Origin: Prorocentrum cordatum | Taxonomy: Eukaryota > Sar > Dinophyceae > Prorocentrales > Prorocentraceae | NCBI GenBank assembly: GCA_963575745.1 | Contig: CAUYUJ010014612.1 | Span: 127,501-191,500 of the forward strand | Length of the DNA: 64,000 nucleotides | Direction: 5' to 3' | In this document: positions 20,421-30,206 of the stretch, one piece after another | Numbering within the stretch: position 1 is the first letter of the stretch | Layout of the letters: each line of letters begins with the position of its first letter | Position numbers and translations under genes: made by a program | The notes under the pieces: generated by a model | Told to the model about the DNA's origin: nothing | Database searches by the model: none | Seen by the model: the letters and a program-made list of their open reading frames with translations, nothing else

Positions 20421-20510
20421 AATTTGGGGCTAGGGGTAGGGTTTGGGGTTAGGGTTAGGGTTAGTGGTTAGGGTAAGGTTCATGATTAGTGTTAGGGGTG
20501 GTAGGGGTCG
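20421..20510 (+). repeat. Interstitial telomere-like TTAGGG tract
   Basis: GGGTTTGGGGTTAGGGTTAG, then GGTTAGGGTAAGG and TTAGTGTTAGGGG: about six telomere-like G-rich units with variants. Dinoflagellate telomeres are reported as TTTAGGG; the main unit here is TTAGGG. Confidence 0.7.
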
Positions 20511-20760
20511 GGTTCCGGAGCCCGGGGGCGCCGTGGCGAAAGGGGGGGAGAGGGGGGGGCGACGAATTTGGCAGAATAAGGGAGGGAGGGGGGGGGGTCG
20601 GACCCCCGGGGGGGTCCCCGACGACGGACCGGGAAATGGGGGGAGGTGGGGGTGGTTACCCGACGACGGATCGGGAGGGGAGGGGGTCCCTGACGACGGA
20701 TCGGGGAAAGGGCGGGGGAGGGGTTCGGACCCCCCAATCCCTTTGGGGACACCCAGCGGC
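20511..20760 (+). repeat. G-rich tract with CGACGACGGATCGGG repeats
   Basis: Three copies of CGACGACGGAtCGGG about 45-50 bp apart (near 20618, 20660 and 20692) separated by G runs. The start (GGCGAAAGGGGGGGAGAGGG at 20535) resembles one end of the TIR element at 16178. Confidence 0.6.
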
Positions 20761-22920
20761 GCGCCCTCCACTCTTCCCTCCAGAGGTTCAAACGGCGTCA
20801 CCCCTGGGGCCCGACATCACTTATGCGAGCCGACGCTCCAACGAAAGAAAATGCCGAGGCATATAATTTCAGGGCGTGTATTCGATCTGGGGTGTATCAA
20901 CTGGCTGAGGAGTCGTTTACGTTGGTTTGGGCTGCTGTGGAACGTGAACGTCGCCGTGCCCGTAGGGGGCTTTCCTCCATTCAACCAGAAGCTCACCAGT
21001 AGGCCACGTCCTACCACATCTCGTGCGTTGCGTGTCAAATGGTCGGCGTGAACGCCGAAGGTGGTCCTGAGAGTGCGTGCAGTCTTCGCGAGAGCCTGAC
21101 GACGGTGAGGGCACCATCCCAGGGTATCGTCCGGGGCGTGGCTTCATGCAAGAAGATGGCGGTGATCACGCCAACCATGGTACGGGATGAAAATATCTCT
21201 GGGCGCGACCGTGGGAGTAATGTATCTGTGAGTGCAATGATAGTAAAATTTACATCCAGTCCAGGACGAGGACGCGATGACCGTGGATATCGCCGGGCTC
21301 GAAACGCAACACGACAAAAGGTGAAGTCCCCGCAGAAAAGGATGGAGCTTCCAGGAGGGTGCGAGCGGTTGCGAGATGTTCTCCATTGTCCGCCGTGGAA
21401 AATGGAAGACAAGGGCACCGTTCAGTCGAGCGTGCCCAAGCAGGAGGCGAAGCAGTTTATGAAGATCTAGAAGTTCGAAGTGCCCGCCGACAGTATCCTA
21501 TACAAGGAAGCGGTCCAGGCAGTCGCCGCGGCGGTTTGGCCCCCGCCACCGGGGTACCACAACGATTTTCTTTACGAGCCGACTTCACGGGCGCCGCCGT
21601 TCCAACCATAGAGTGGAGCACGCGGCAGCGTGGAGTGTTCAGATTGGCCACGCAGACGGTGTTTCCTGGACGGCCCAGGAGCGACGTGCCAGGCACGGCA
21701 TGTCAGTATCAAGGGCTGGACATGTCAAGACAATCCAAGAAGCAGTGGACAAAGCAACCCTAGATGCGTCCCAGGCGGTCTCGGTCGGGAATGGCGTTCA
21801 TAAGCGTTGATTCCAGGTCCCTCCCTGCCTGGTCTGCTCATGGTGCCACGGAGATGGTGCAGTATCGGCACGCGCTGTAATTCAGGTTCGCTGAGCCCCT
21901 TCAGGCGACGTTCCATGGCGCATATGGAACACCGCCAGGACGAGGCACCTACGTGCGAGTGACGGCGCAATCTGCGGCAGCGGATCGACCAGTTCTCAGA
22001 ACCCATGGCGCGCGCTCCGTTGGAGATGTTCTGGCGGCCGCACCTGCGTGGCGAAGTGCGCGATCCCGAGCCGGATTGGCCGACCTGGGTCGCATCGTGG
22101 GGGGGGAATGCCGCGCTGCGCCGACCCCGGAGACGCCGCGTCCAGCTGCCAGTTTAGCCTTGAGCCGCCAGGCAGGAATGAGACGCCTCAGCGCCGCGAG
22201 ACACAAACGGACCATGGATCATCCGTCTGCGATGTTCGAGGCGATTGAGGACCGCCCACGCCAAGATTGCAAGTCCGTCGGGGCGTTCGTCGCTCACTGG
22301 GCATCGGACGACCCGCGGCGCGGGGCGAGTCTGCCAGGACTCGGGTGACACAGCCGCCCGCGCCTGTGCAGGTCGACCGTGCGGGCGCAGAAGACGCGCA
22401 GAATTCCAGTTCAACTTCGCGCCTGTTGCGCCGTCGCATGCTTCCGGCCGAACTGCGGGGCCTTCTACCACAACCGGGAAGAATGTTGCAATTCGCGCGG
22501 CGTGCTCCCAGATGGGCGCCGAGTTACCTCCAGTCGTCGCTAGCGACCCATCGGCGCTTATCTTCGTCGCTACGTCTGAGACGGGGGCGCAGGCCGTGGC
22601 GGGGCAGTGCAAGATGGAGAACCAGAAAGGAAGCTGCAACCCTGACAGCACGACGCCGTCCAAGTTCATCACGAACAGCATCCAGCACTTGTGGACAAAA
22701 ACACAGCAGGCTCCCGTTCGAAACTCGCCCTCACGGTGCGCTGGGAAGCGTTCGCGGGCGCATCGCCACGGGCATTGAACCAGGTCGCTGCGTCGCGCCC
22801 CCGCCCCCAGCAGCGGATGCGCTAGATCCCTGTTGTGGCGAGCATTGCCCGGGGCAGAAGAAGATCGACGCCTGCGCGCTGGGCACGGAGATCCGGTCGG
22901 CAGTGGAAAGCTCGGACTTT
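20761..22920. other. Unassigned DNA with moderate coding-like frames
   Basis: Balanced to GC-rich sequence with several 80-140 codon frames on both strands (for example 21039-21470 plus and 22245-22778 plus). None shows a motif I can name, and none is supported over its shadows. Confidence 0.4.
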
Positions 22921-22933
22921 GTCGAGACATACA

Positions 22934-23000
22934 TGCAGGATATGGGTTTCGAACCCACGCCCAAAGGTGCGAGCTCTTGCCACTTGCGCGCGCGCCTGCG
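22934..23000 (-). pseudogene. tRNA 3'-half-like sequence (Leu/Ser-type), probably a relic
   Basis: Reading the minus strand, GTGGGTTCGAAACCCAT (22943-22959) is a good T-arm with a GGTTCGA B box, followed by ATCCTGCA as a 3' acceptor strand. The preceding GGGC and longer spacer resemble the variable arm of a class II tRNA. I could not find a matching 5' acceptor strand (GCAGGAT) or a convincing anticodon stem upstream, so a complete tRNA is not supported. Confidence 0.35.
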
Positions 23001-23183
23001 CTGCTTGCCTCGGCGCCCGTTTCGATCGGGGCGCGGGGGCATCGGGCAAACGAGCCGACCTCTCGAACGAGGCAGTGGCAGGGTGCGATGAGCACGTCGA
23101 CGCGATAGCCTTCGGAGCGACCCGGGCGCACATCGAGCGAGATTGGCCCCGGCGTCGGCTCAGACGGTGGCGAGGCTCAACCC

Positions 23184-23882
23184 GTGGACATGGATGGCGC
23201 TGCTGGCTCAGCCGGAGGCGCTACGGATTACGCTGCCGCTTGCTCAGCCAGTGGCGCTGGTTCTAATGTCGCCGCTGGATCAGCCAGTGGCGTTGCTTCT
23301 ATTGCCGCCGTTGGCGCAGCCAGTGGCGCCGCGCATATTACACTTCCCCCATCTCAACTTGCTGATCCCGCTGGGCGTCGCCCCGCCCTTCGGCGCGCAG
23401 GCTCTATGCCGCCGTCTTCAGCTCGGCGAGTGGGCAGCAACCCGTCACTGCGAGTTGGTGGCGATGTGATTATGACCGAGGCTCCGTCGACTGCTTCTGC
23501 TCCGCCCATGGTTTCATCGGTTCAGCGTCGTCATCACCGTGTGGGAATGCGAGAGCATCGTGGTCACTGTGTGTTGGTCGCTGGTTTTGTTATCATGCCT
23601 TGTTGTGAAGAATCGGGCTTGGGGTCGCAGCGTCGATCATTTCGTGGGCAACGGCTGGCATGTCCACGATTGGAATGCCCAGGTGTACCTGGAGGTCCAA
23701 CAACGCTTACAAACGACGGATATATGAGCGCGGTGATATACTCCGCAAGGGAGAAGGCAAGGGCGAGAACAAAGATACCAGTCAGAACCCGGGATATGGT
23801 GCATGGAGAAGATAAGCAACATGCGGACAGACGATGGGATGCACGAGTTAGCGGTGAATCGCTAGAGGTTTTTCGATCTTGA
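23184..23882 (+). CDS. Hypothetical Ala/Gly/Ser-rich protein (uncertain)
   Basis: A 232-codon frame from an ATG, starting MDMDGAAGSAGGATDYAAA. The first 50 residues are an imperfect repeat of about 10-12 residues of the SASGAGS type, encoded by GCTCAGCCAGTGGCG-like DNA repeats (23190-23335). The rest is Arg/Ser-rich and unstructured in appearance, with no motif or membrane segment. The repeat-coded N-terminus makes an artefact quite possible. The only positive signs are a proper ATG and a non-repetitive C-terminal half. Confidence 0.2.
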   Translation: MDMDGAAGSAGGATDYAAACSASGAGSNVAAGSASGVASIAAVGAASGAAHITLPPSQLADPAGRRPALRRAGSMPPSSARRVGSNPSLRVGGDVIMTEAPSTASAPPMVSSVQRRHHRVGMREHRGHCVLVAGFVIMPCCEESGLGSQRRSFRGQRLACPRLECPGVPGGPTTLTNDGYMSAVIYSAREKARARTKIPVRTRDMVHGEDKQHADRRWDARVSGESLEVFRS

Positions 23883-24297
23883 AGATCATGGTGAGGTCTC
23901 CTGAGCTGGCGTACGCTGTATCGGGGGGATACGTCGGTTTGCGTCGGCTTGCCACCCCGCCGCGCGCGCCGTAGAGTCCTTTTTTGAGGTTGGCACCTTG
24001 GGGGCCACAGCGCCCGCTGGTGATGCGAAGTGTGGCAACTCTCTGGAGTGGGCTGCGACCGCGCCAACACATCTCGCCGCGGGGGGGGGGTCTGAGGGCT
24101 TTACCCTTGCCGTTGTTTGCCGCCGCCCCCGCCTCCATAATGGACAGTCGGTCATTATCGCCATCGTACTGTTCCGCGACTGTCTTCGCGTACCCTGGAG
24201 TGAGAAAAGGGGCGCGCCCGCCGTCGTCTTTCGTCACTTGCCAGCCCCCTTCCATAACTATATCCGGGTACGCGTGAACTTCACGGATAGGTGCCAT
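23848..24297 (-). CDS. Hypothetical protein fragment
   Basis: A 149-codon minus-strand frame from an ATG (MAPIREVHAYPDIVMEGGWQ). The first 80 residues have a natural mix of charged, aromatic and hydrophobic residues (for example APFLTPGYAKTVAEQYDGDN), unlike the repeat frames nearby. The C-terminal half is Arg/Gly-rich and may be out of the true frame. In-frame codons continue a short way upstream of the ATG before TGA. The family was not recognised. It could be a scrap of a retroelement ORF or an exon. Confidence 0.25.
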   Translation of the reverse strand: MAPIREVHAYPDIVMEGGWQVTKDDGGRAPFLTPGYAKTVAEQYDGDNDRLSIMEAGAAANNGKGKALRPPPRGEMCWRGRSPLQRVATLRITSGRCGPQGANLKKGLYGARGGVASRRKPTYPPDTAYASSGDLTMIFKIEKPLAIHR

Positions 24298-24584
24298 GTC
24301 GGATTCGCTGGCCCAACCCGCCGAGCTACCTTCTCATATCATGCATGTTGATGCGGACGTGATGAGCAGATCATCAGGGCAAGGGGATGTTGAGATCACG
24401 AGGACAGACCTTGCCAGACCTGTTCGGCACAAAATGCTGAATTCCCAAGGGGTTCGAAGGTGAAGATGGGGGGCCACTAGGGCGGGGGTCGGGGCGCCGA
24501 GCGGGCGCATGGCTGACCCCCCCCGCTTTGGAGACAGCGATGGTTTGCCATGGGTTCCAGGCTCATGGGTGGAATCTGGCCACT
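24298..24584. other. Unassigned DNA
   Basis: No feature seen. Confidence 0.4.
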
Positions 24585-24589
24585 GTTCC

Positions 24590-24711
24590 TGATGGGACTG
24601 ATTTCCACCACCACTACCATATGTTGGAGAAGGAGGAGGAGGAGAAAGAAGAGGAGGAGGAGGACCTCTCCCTCCAACCTATGGTAGTGGTGGTGGAAAC
24701 CAAGCCCATCA
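24590..24711. mobile_element. TIR element with microsatellite core, copy 3
   Basis: 122 bp, TGATGGGACTGATTTCCACC ... GGTGGAAACCAAGCCCATCA, with arms that also pair through ACCACTACCATATGTTGGAG and its inverse. The interior is impure (GGA)n. GTTCC flanks both sides (24585-24589 and 24712-24716). Third member of the family at 13132 and 13640. Confidence 0.82.
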
Positions 24712-24716
24712 GTTCC

Positions 24717-25558
24717 AGCAGATTCCAGAGCCCACCTTTTTATGCTGTTGGCACGGGTGGTGGGCGGCGTTGTTTAAGTCATTTTGGCGATGCGTGTTGT
24801 CCACATCGTCCGTCCTTGCTACTCATCCTTGTTGCGATTGAGTTTGGCCGTGAGCGGCTCTTGCCGTGGGGCGTGGCGGGGGAGATCCCTCCTTCTCTTC
24901 TCCCTCGCCCTCTTTTTCCCTTTCTCATACTCCCCCTCTCCTCCCTTTCCTCCTCCCCCCACCCTCCCCCCCTCCTCTCTCCCTGCTGCTACTGCTCCTC
25001 CTTCTCCTCTGTTTCCTCCCCCCCCTCCTCCTTGTCCTCCTCCCCCTCCGTCTCGTCCTTCTCATCCTCCCTCCCGTTTTCTTCCTCCTCTTCCTCCTCT
25101 TCCTCCTCCTCCTCCTCCTCCTCCTCCTCTTGTTCTGTGTCCTTTCATTATTGGATGCAGCAGGTGCGGCAACTCCCCAGGGCAGGAGCTGGTAATGAGA
25201 GACGCAGGGCAAATCACATCAAGTGCTGTGCCTTGTGCGGCAGCTTCCACCGCACAGGGGCAGCCGCGCACAGATATGTAACTCGACATGAAGCCACACG
25301 TTGTTCAGGCCAGGCCATACGATGCTGACATCTTCGAACGAGGCACAGGCATTTGACCAAGCATTCGCCGACGTGATAACAATTTGCCAGAGTTTTTTGT
25401 GAGCGACCGCAGAACGCATCCCAGGATTCGCGCACCATCATTCGGGTGTTGTCTTAAGTCGCCCACCGTTGTTCGGCAAATGTTTGCCGCCTTTTAGCTT
25501 TTTGTAAGCAAAAACATGTTCTGGGAGAGTTGATATTCAGGCCTTACCGCTGAATTAG
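24717..25558. other. Unassigned DNA with a (CCT)n/(TCC)n pyrimidine tract
   Basis: 24885-25130 is almost pure pyrimidine with CTC/CTT words. The remainder has no recognised gene. Confidence 0.5.
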
Positions 25559-25706
25559 TTAAAGCACCCCTTTTCTCCAGTATTATCCGAGGCCCCCTTC
25601 TCCACACCTCCCCCCTCCCCCCCGCCCCGGGAAGGATGTTCGAAGACCGAGTGAGTTCCGGTGGAAGATGGACTCTTTAATTTGAACGCCAGGGGGGGTG
25701 CTTTAA
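25559..25706. mobile_element. TTAA-flanked short TIR element
   Basis: Inverted termini AGCACCCC ... GGGGTGCT, each bordered by TTAA (25559-25562 and 25703-25706). TTAA target duplication is the hallmark of piggyBac-type insertion. At 148 bp and non-coding, it would be a non-autonomous derivative. The termini are short, so chance cannot be excluded. Confidence 0.45.
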
Positions 25707-25877
25707 ACACTCCCTTGGTACATGTCCGCCCTTCGGTTTTCAGGTTTCAGGCGCTTGCCGTGGCATGGTAGCCCTTCGGCGTCACCGACAAGCTCAAGTC
25801 TGCCCAACGGGCGAGGAGACTTGGGCCATGCAGTTACAGCAGAGGATCAAAACATGCTGTCGGACCGAGGCATCAGA

Positions 25878-26025
25878 TCGAGGTCGGTTCGGGAAGGGTG
25901 CCCTCATGTTCTTCGTGCGTGTTGAATGTTCTTGCGTATTTTTGTTGGGGGGGACCCTCGAATGTTCTTCAGTTTGGCCGGCGGAGGGTCTCATGTTCGT
26001 GATGGATGTTATTCTGTCTTAGGTC
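25878..26025 (+). repeat. Dispersed 150-bp repeat, copy 2
   Basis: Partner of 17312-17462 in the same orientation. Confidence 0.65.
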
Positions 26026-26354
26026 TCGCCGCACAGTGGTAGACTCGATGCACGTTTTTCATTATTGGTACTGGTTTCTCCTGAGTTGGCCACCGCGCCC
26101 ACCACAGCGTCGATCCGGACTTCTTCCCCCTGGTTCCAGAAGGGGGCTCCTGCCCCCCATTGGACCCGCCCCAAGACGCTCACCACAGGGTCCGAAGGCC
26201 CCGGGTGGGGTGGGGGTTCGGGAGACCCCTTGGAACAGGAGTGAATAGTATCGGGTCCAGTTGGTGGTGGCGGTGGTGAGCCCAGGCAGATCCTGCTTCG
26301 CTCCTTTTTGGTTCCTCTTTTGCCATTGTGATCGGTCAGGAATCGAATCAGATG
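26026..26354. other. Unassigned DNA
   Basis: 26174-26203 (AAGACGCTCACCACAGGG, then CCGAAGGCCCC) matches 33171-33200, another short dispersed repeat. Confidence 0.4.
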
Positions 26355-26612
26355 TCGGAAAACTAATCAGGACCCTGCCAAAACTAAACGAGACCCTAGG
26401 GAAACTAAACAGGACCTTGCCAAAACTAAACGAGACCCTGGGAAAAGTAAACATGACCTTGCCAAAACTAAACGAGACCCTAGGAAAACTCAACAGGACC
26501 TTGCCAAAAACTAAAGGAGACCGTAGGACAACTAAATAGAAGCCTAGCATAACTAAACGAGACCGTAGGAGAACTAAAGAGGACCCTCGCAAAACTAAAC
26601 GAGACCCTTGAA
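26355..26612 (+). repeat. 21-bp tandem repeat with 42-bp higher order, encoding leucine heptads
   Basis: About twelve 21-bp units of the form AAAACTAAACGAGACCCTAGG alternating with AAAACTAAACAGGACCTTGCC. Since 21 bp is seven codons, the plus frame (26261-26539) reads TLPKLNE and TLGKLNR alternately, a heptad pattern that could form a coiled coil. Later units have decayed. Confidence 0.85.
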
Positions 26613-26636
26613 AAGACTCCAAGAGTTGCCAGGTGC

Positions 26637-26692
26637 TCCGGGCGCCGCCTTCGGCGGCGACACCTCCGGGGGGCTTGGCCCCCCGGTGTGGG
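26637..26692. other. Two adjacent strong GC hairpins
   Basis: GCCGCC-TTC-GGCGGC followed by CCGGGGGGC...GCCCCCCGG, each with a short loop. Confidence 0.6.
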
Positions 26693-27160
26693 ATGCCTGT
26701 CAAATCAATCACAGGCTCTGGGCAGATGTTTGAAACACTCGGGATCTCCAAAGAGCCACGCAGGTAAGTTTGTGAACGCAGAGTCTAGCCACAGCCACCT
26801 GCCAAGATCTTCGTCGTGACCATGTCTTGCCTTCCGCTCGTGTTGCCCCATTTCCCTTTAAGTTACGGGTACTCCAGGGAGCCCCAAAAGATGTTTCCAC
26901 AAGGTGTGCGCACTCTATTTGAAAGGTCGGGCAACGTCGCGCAGACTTGGATGACAGAATCCTCGTCCGATTGTGGCTTCTTTGACCCTCGCTGGTGCCA
27001 AAGCACGACAAGTTATTACAGTCAGCGACAGTGATAAGAAACCCAAGGATCTGCCCAGGGACCCTTGCATCCTTAGGTTTTGCTGGTTTTGCTTCTGGCC
27101 GTGTCGGTGTCACAGAAGCCTCCCGTAATTATGGGCTTGCCTCCTGACCCGACATCCTGG
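26693..27160. other. Unassigned DNA
   Basis: No gene recognised on either strand. Confidence 0.4.
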
Positions 27161-27337
27161 CTGTGCAATCAGTGGCCCTAGCACGAGTGGTCCCAGAAAT
27201 GCTGGAGCAGAAATTGCATACACTCTGGCCCGAAGGGCCAAGAACTACGTGTTATTGGCCCGTCAGGTTGGAATCTCTGTAGTTTCTGCTCCAGGTTTTC
27301 TGGGACCCCGTCGTGCTAGGGCCAGTGATTGCAGAGC
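27161..27337. repeat. Long inverted repeat (about 65-bp arms)
   Basis: Left arm 27161-27225 (TGCAATCAGTGGCCCTAGCA ... CTGGAGCAGAAA) and right arm 27270-27337 are reverse complements with a few mismatches, separated by about 45 bp that also contain TGGCCC/GGGCCA. Foldback element or hairpin precursor; no TSD seen. Confidence 0.75.
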
Positions 27338-29985
27338 CCGAGTCTCTGACGGTACATTTCCTTTTGCTAAGGTCCCCATGTCTAAGTATTGCCTGGGGAT
27401 GGCAAGGCTTGGTTCTATAGCCCCATCCGCGGTCCCCCAGGGCCTGGAGGGTGACAACGGAAAGGAGAGGAGTCAACCATCTGCCCCTTTTTCGGCAGTG
27501 CCCCCAGGACGCTTCGGTCCCAGAAAGGCGTGGTTGAATCGGGATCCACTGCCCCTCTTCCGCGAGGCAGTTCTATAGAGGGAGATACTGAGGGCAATGA
27601 TGTGTTTAGTCAGTTTGGAGGATGTCGTGGATTCAGTAGGGGTCGGGATTGACATGCCTCGAAGAACTCGCGCCCACCCGAATCGCAATCATGTGGTATA
27701 TCTGCGGGCAGCTGACATTTTGCTATCCGTCGACATTCTCCTCCTTGCTCCCATCTCCTTCTATATCCCCTGGATGGGGTCGAAGGCGGGCGCGGCTCCG
27801 GCGGAGGAGCGCCCCTTTCCTCCTCCCCTCATCCTTCGTTCCTCCTCTTTGCATCCCTGCTCCACCATCCGTCGCCCCACGTTGTCTCCCATCCTTGCTC
27901 CAAGAAAAGGTAGATGATGCGGCCGCGCGCCCGCGTTCGCATTGTGCTGCCCGTTCGATATCGGCACAGCGAACCAGCAAACTAGGAGGCTTGGCCAAAG
28001 CAAACGGTGGGGGCGTACTCCAAGCGCCGGCGGCGCCAGCCGCCAAACACAGTCCTAGCGCTAACATGTAAAGTGTAGTGTTGTTGGTGCCTGCGGCAAG
28101 GTCCGACGCTTCGAGCTATGCTTGCTCAGACGTCCGGGGCATGTGACATCTGTCATGTTGTCGGACTGGTGTCGGACCTTCTTGGGGGGTCCCTTGGGGC
28201 CCTCTTGGGGCGTCTCTGGGGCCGTTGGGGGCAGCCTTGTCGCCGCGTTCCGCGGTGGCCGCCCGGGGCCCGGGACGTGTGTACTTGCAGTCCCTGGGGG
28301 ACCAAGGGATGTGTGTATTCGCACTCCCCCCCAGCTGGGGACGTCGACTTCAGTTCTGGTTTGGCAACGCAGGGGTGCCTTCGAAGTGGCGACCGTTTAC
28401 CTGTGCGAAATACAGAACAAGGGGTGATCTGTGCACGCAGCTCGTGTGCTCAATCGTGTAATTGCGCGTGTGGGTCCACCATTTACACATATCGTGGTGT
28501 GATTTGTGTACACGGGTCGTGCTCCCATCTGCGTATTTGGAGTGTGCTCCCCGCGGGAAGTTTCGCGTTCCTCTCGGCTTGTCTTCGGGGGGGCTTTGCG
28601 CGCGGGCGAAGTGGGTTCGTGTCTCCAACGGAGCACGCGCTGCGCGCTACCAGCTGGAGCGGCGCCTGCGTGGGAGTTCCCGCCGATATCCTTGCCGGTC
28701 ACAGAAGGGGGCCGTGGTTTGGGAGGAAAAATGGCGCGGGTGCCTGGGGATGATGCGCGAGGGGAGGGAAAAGGTGCGAGAGAGGGGAAGGGGACGGGGC
28801 CAGGGGATGAAAAGGGGGAGGGGGGGAGGGGTGGAAATGGGCCCAGGAGGAACTGCAACATCGGCGCCAGCATCCCGAGAATGAGGAAACCGGGGGGGTG
28901 CGGAAGGAGGTAGGATTACTTGCGCATGGCCGTAGGGGGGGGGGAGGGGGCCGAGGGCGCAGAGGGGGGCGGGGGGGCGTGTCGGGCGGAGGAGGGCGAT
29001 GAGGAACGCCGCGCAATTGCGGAAGGGGACAGGAGAATGACGAGGAGGAGGAGGGGCATGATGAGGAAAGAGGGGGTCGGATGGACACAAGGAGGGTGAG
29101 GCGAAGGGGAGGGGCGCTGGGGAGGTGGAGGGGGATGGTGCATGAGGGTGGGCAAATGCTCATCTGGGCGGTGTTGCGCGTGCCCGTGCAACACCGTAAA
29201 ACAGAAGTGGCTGTTGCAGAACAGCGCTGTCATGGCCGTCGTGCGCGGCGTGCGTCCAAACCAAACGCTCGAATCCACGTCGCTTCCCTGCGTCGTGTTG
29301 ATGCCGCCCGTCTTCGCCCGACCGCGCATGCGCAGATAGGCTGAAGATGTGCTTCAACCTTTGCCTCATGACCCCGCTAAAGTGACACATCAGCGTTGGA
29401 ATCAAATGGTTGAACTTTTCAATATCCTTCCCACTTCTTGAGTTGAGTTCCTATTGGCTCCACGGGCTCGGGACAAGAACGACCAGACGCGCTTTTGCGC
29501 CCAGTGTTTGATATTGGCGGTCCCGTCTAACTTCGGCTTCTGTGGGCCGGGCTGGTGGCGAAAATGTGAAAAAGCGGCCGCCGGCGACCCAGAACCGGTC
29601 GATGTTGGACGATATATGACATGTCGGAAACGGCCGATCGTTCAAGTTTGAACACTTCCCGCGGTGTCAGGAACCATCGCCAGGGTCGTCACGACACGAA
29701 CATGCCGTATTGTAAACCAGGGCCATGGGCACAGCCAGGAGGGAGATGCCTCGTTAGCTGTATGGTTTGCTTTCGTCGCCCGAGGGGTCTCGGGCGGACC
29801 ATCTCCACGATCGGTTGCCGTGACGCGAGCGGTGTAGGCTTTGGCTCCAGGGAGAGCCCGCATGCCAGCTCCTTCTCCCAAACGGTGGGACCAGGATACA
29901 CCATGATTTGTTTAACCACATATATCTGCAAAATCGAAGCTTGGCCAGAGTGCACCTGGATGGCGCGTGCATGGTTCAATCACCC
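27338..29985. other. Unassigned DNA
   Basis: 28170-28240 is a small block of the CTTGGGG minisatellite. 28720-28830 and 28930-29130 are G/A-rich. No frame shows recognisable domains, and none extends with consistent coding character. Confidence 0.45.
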
Positions 29986-30014
29986 CACCCTGGGGGGCGA
30001 AACCCCCCAGGGTG
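29986..30014. other. Perfect 12-bp stem hairpin upstream of the oxidase gene
   Basis: CACCCTGGGGGG, loop CGAAA, CCCCCCAGGGTG. It ends 192 bp before the start codon at 30207. Very stable in RNA or cruciform; role unknown. Confidence 0.8.
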
Positions 30015-30206
30015 CTGCCGAAGCCGGCGCTGTGGTGTTGGAGCCATGAACAGGCCATCCCGGTGGATTGTGACCAACCCTCGACTTTTGGAAAAAGAAA
30101 TATGGGATAACAAAGTCATTGTCGATCCTGCGCCCAGACACTTCACCTTGAGCGCGCAAGCGCGACGCTCGGCGTATCCACTTCTCCTCCCTCTCCTGCC
30201 GGGGCG

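Noticed and set aside
22154-23131. A 325-codon minus-strand frame
   Set aside because: Composition follows GC content, it runs through the tRNA-like relic, and no motif is present.
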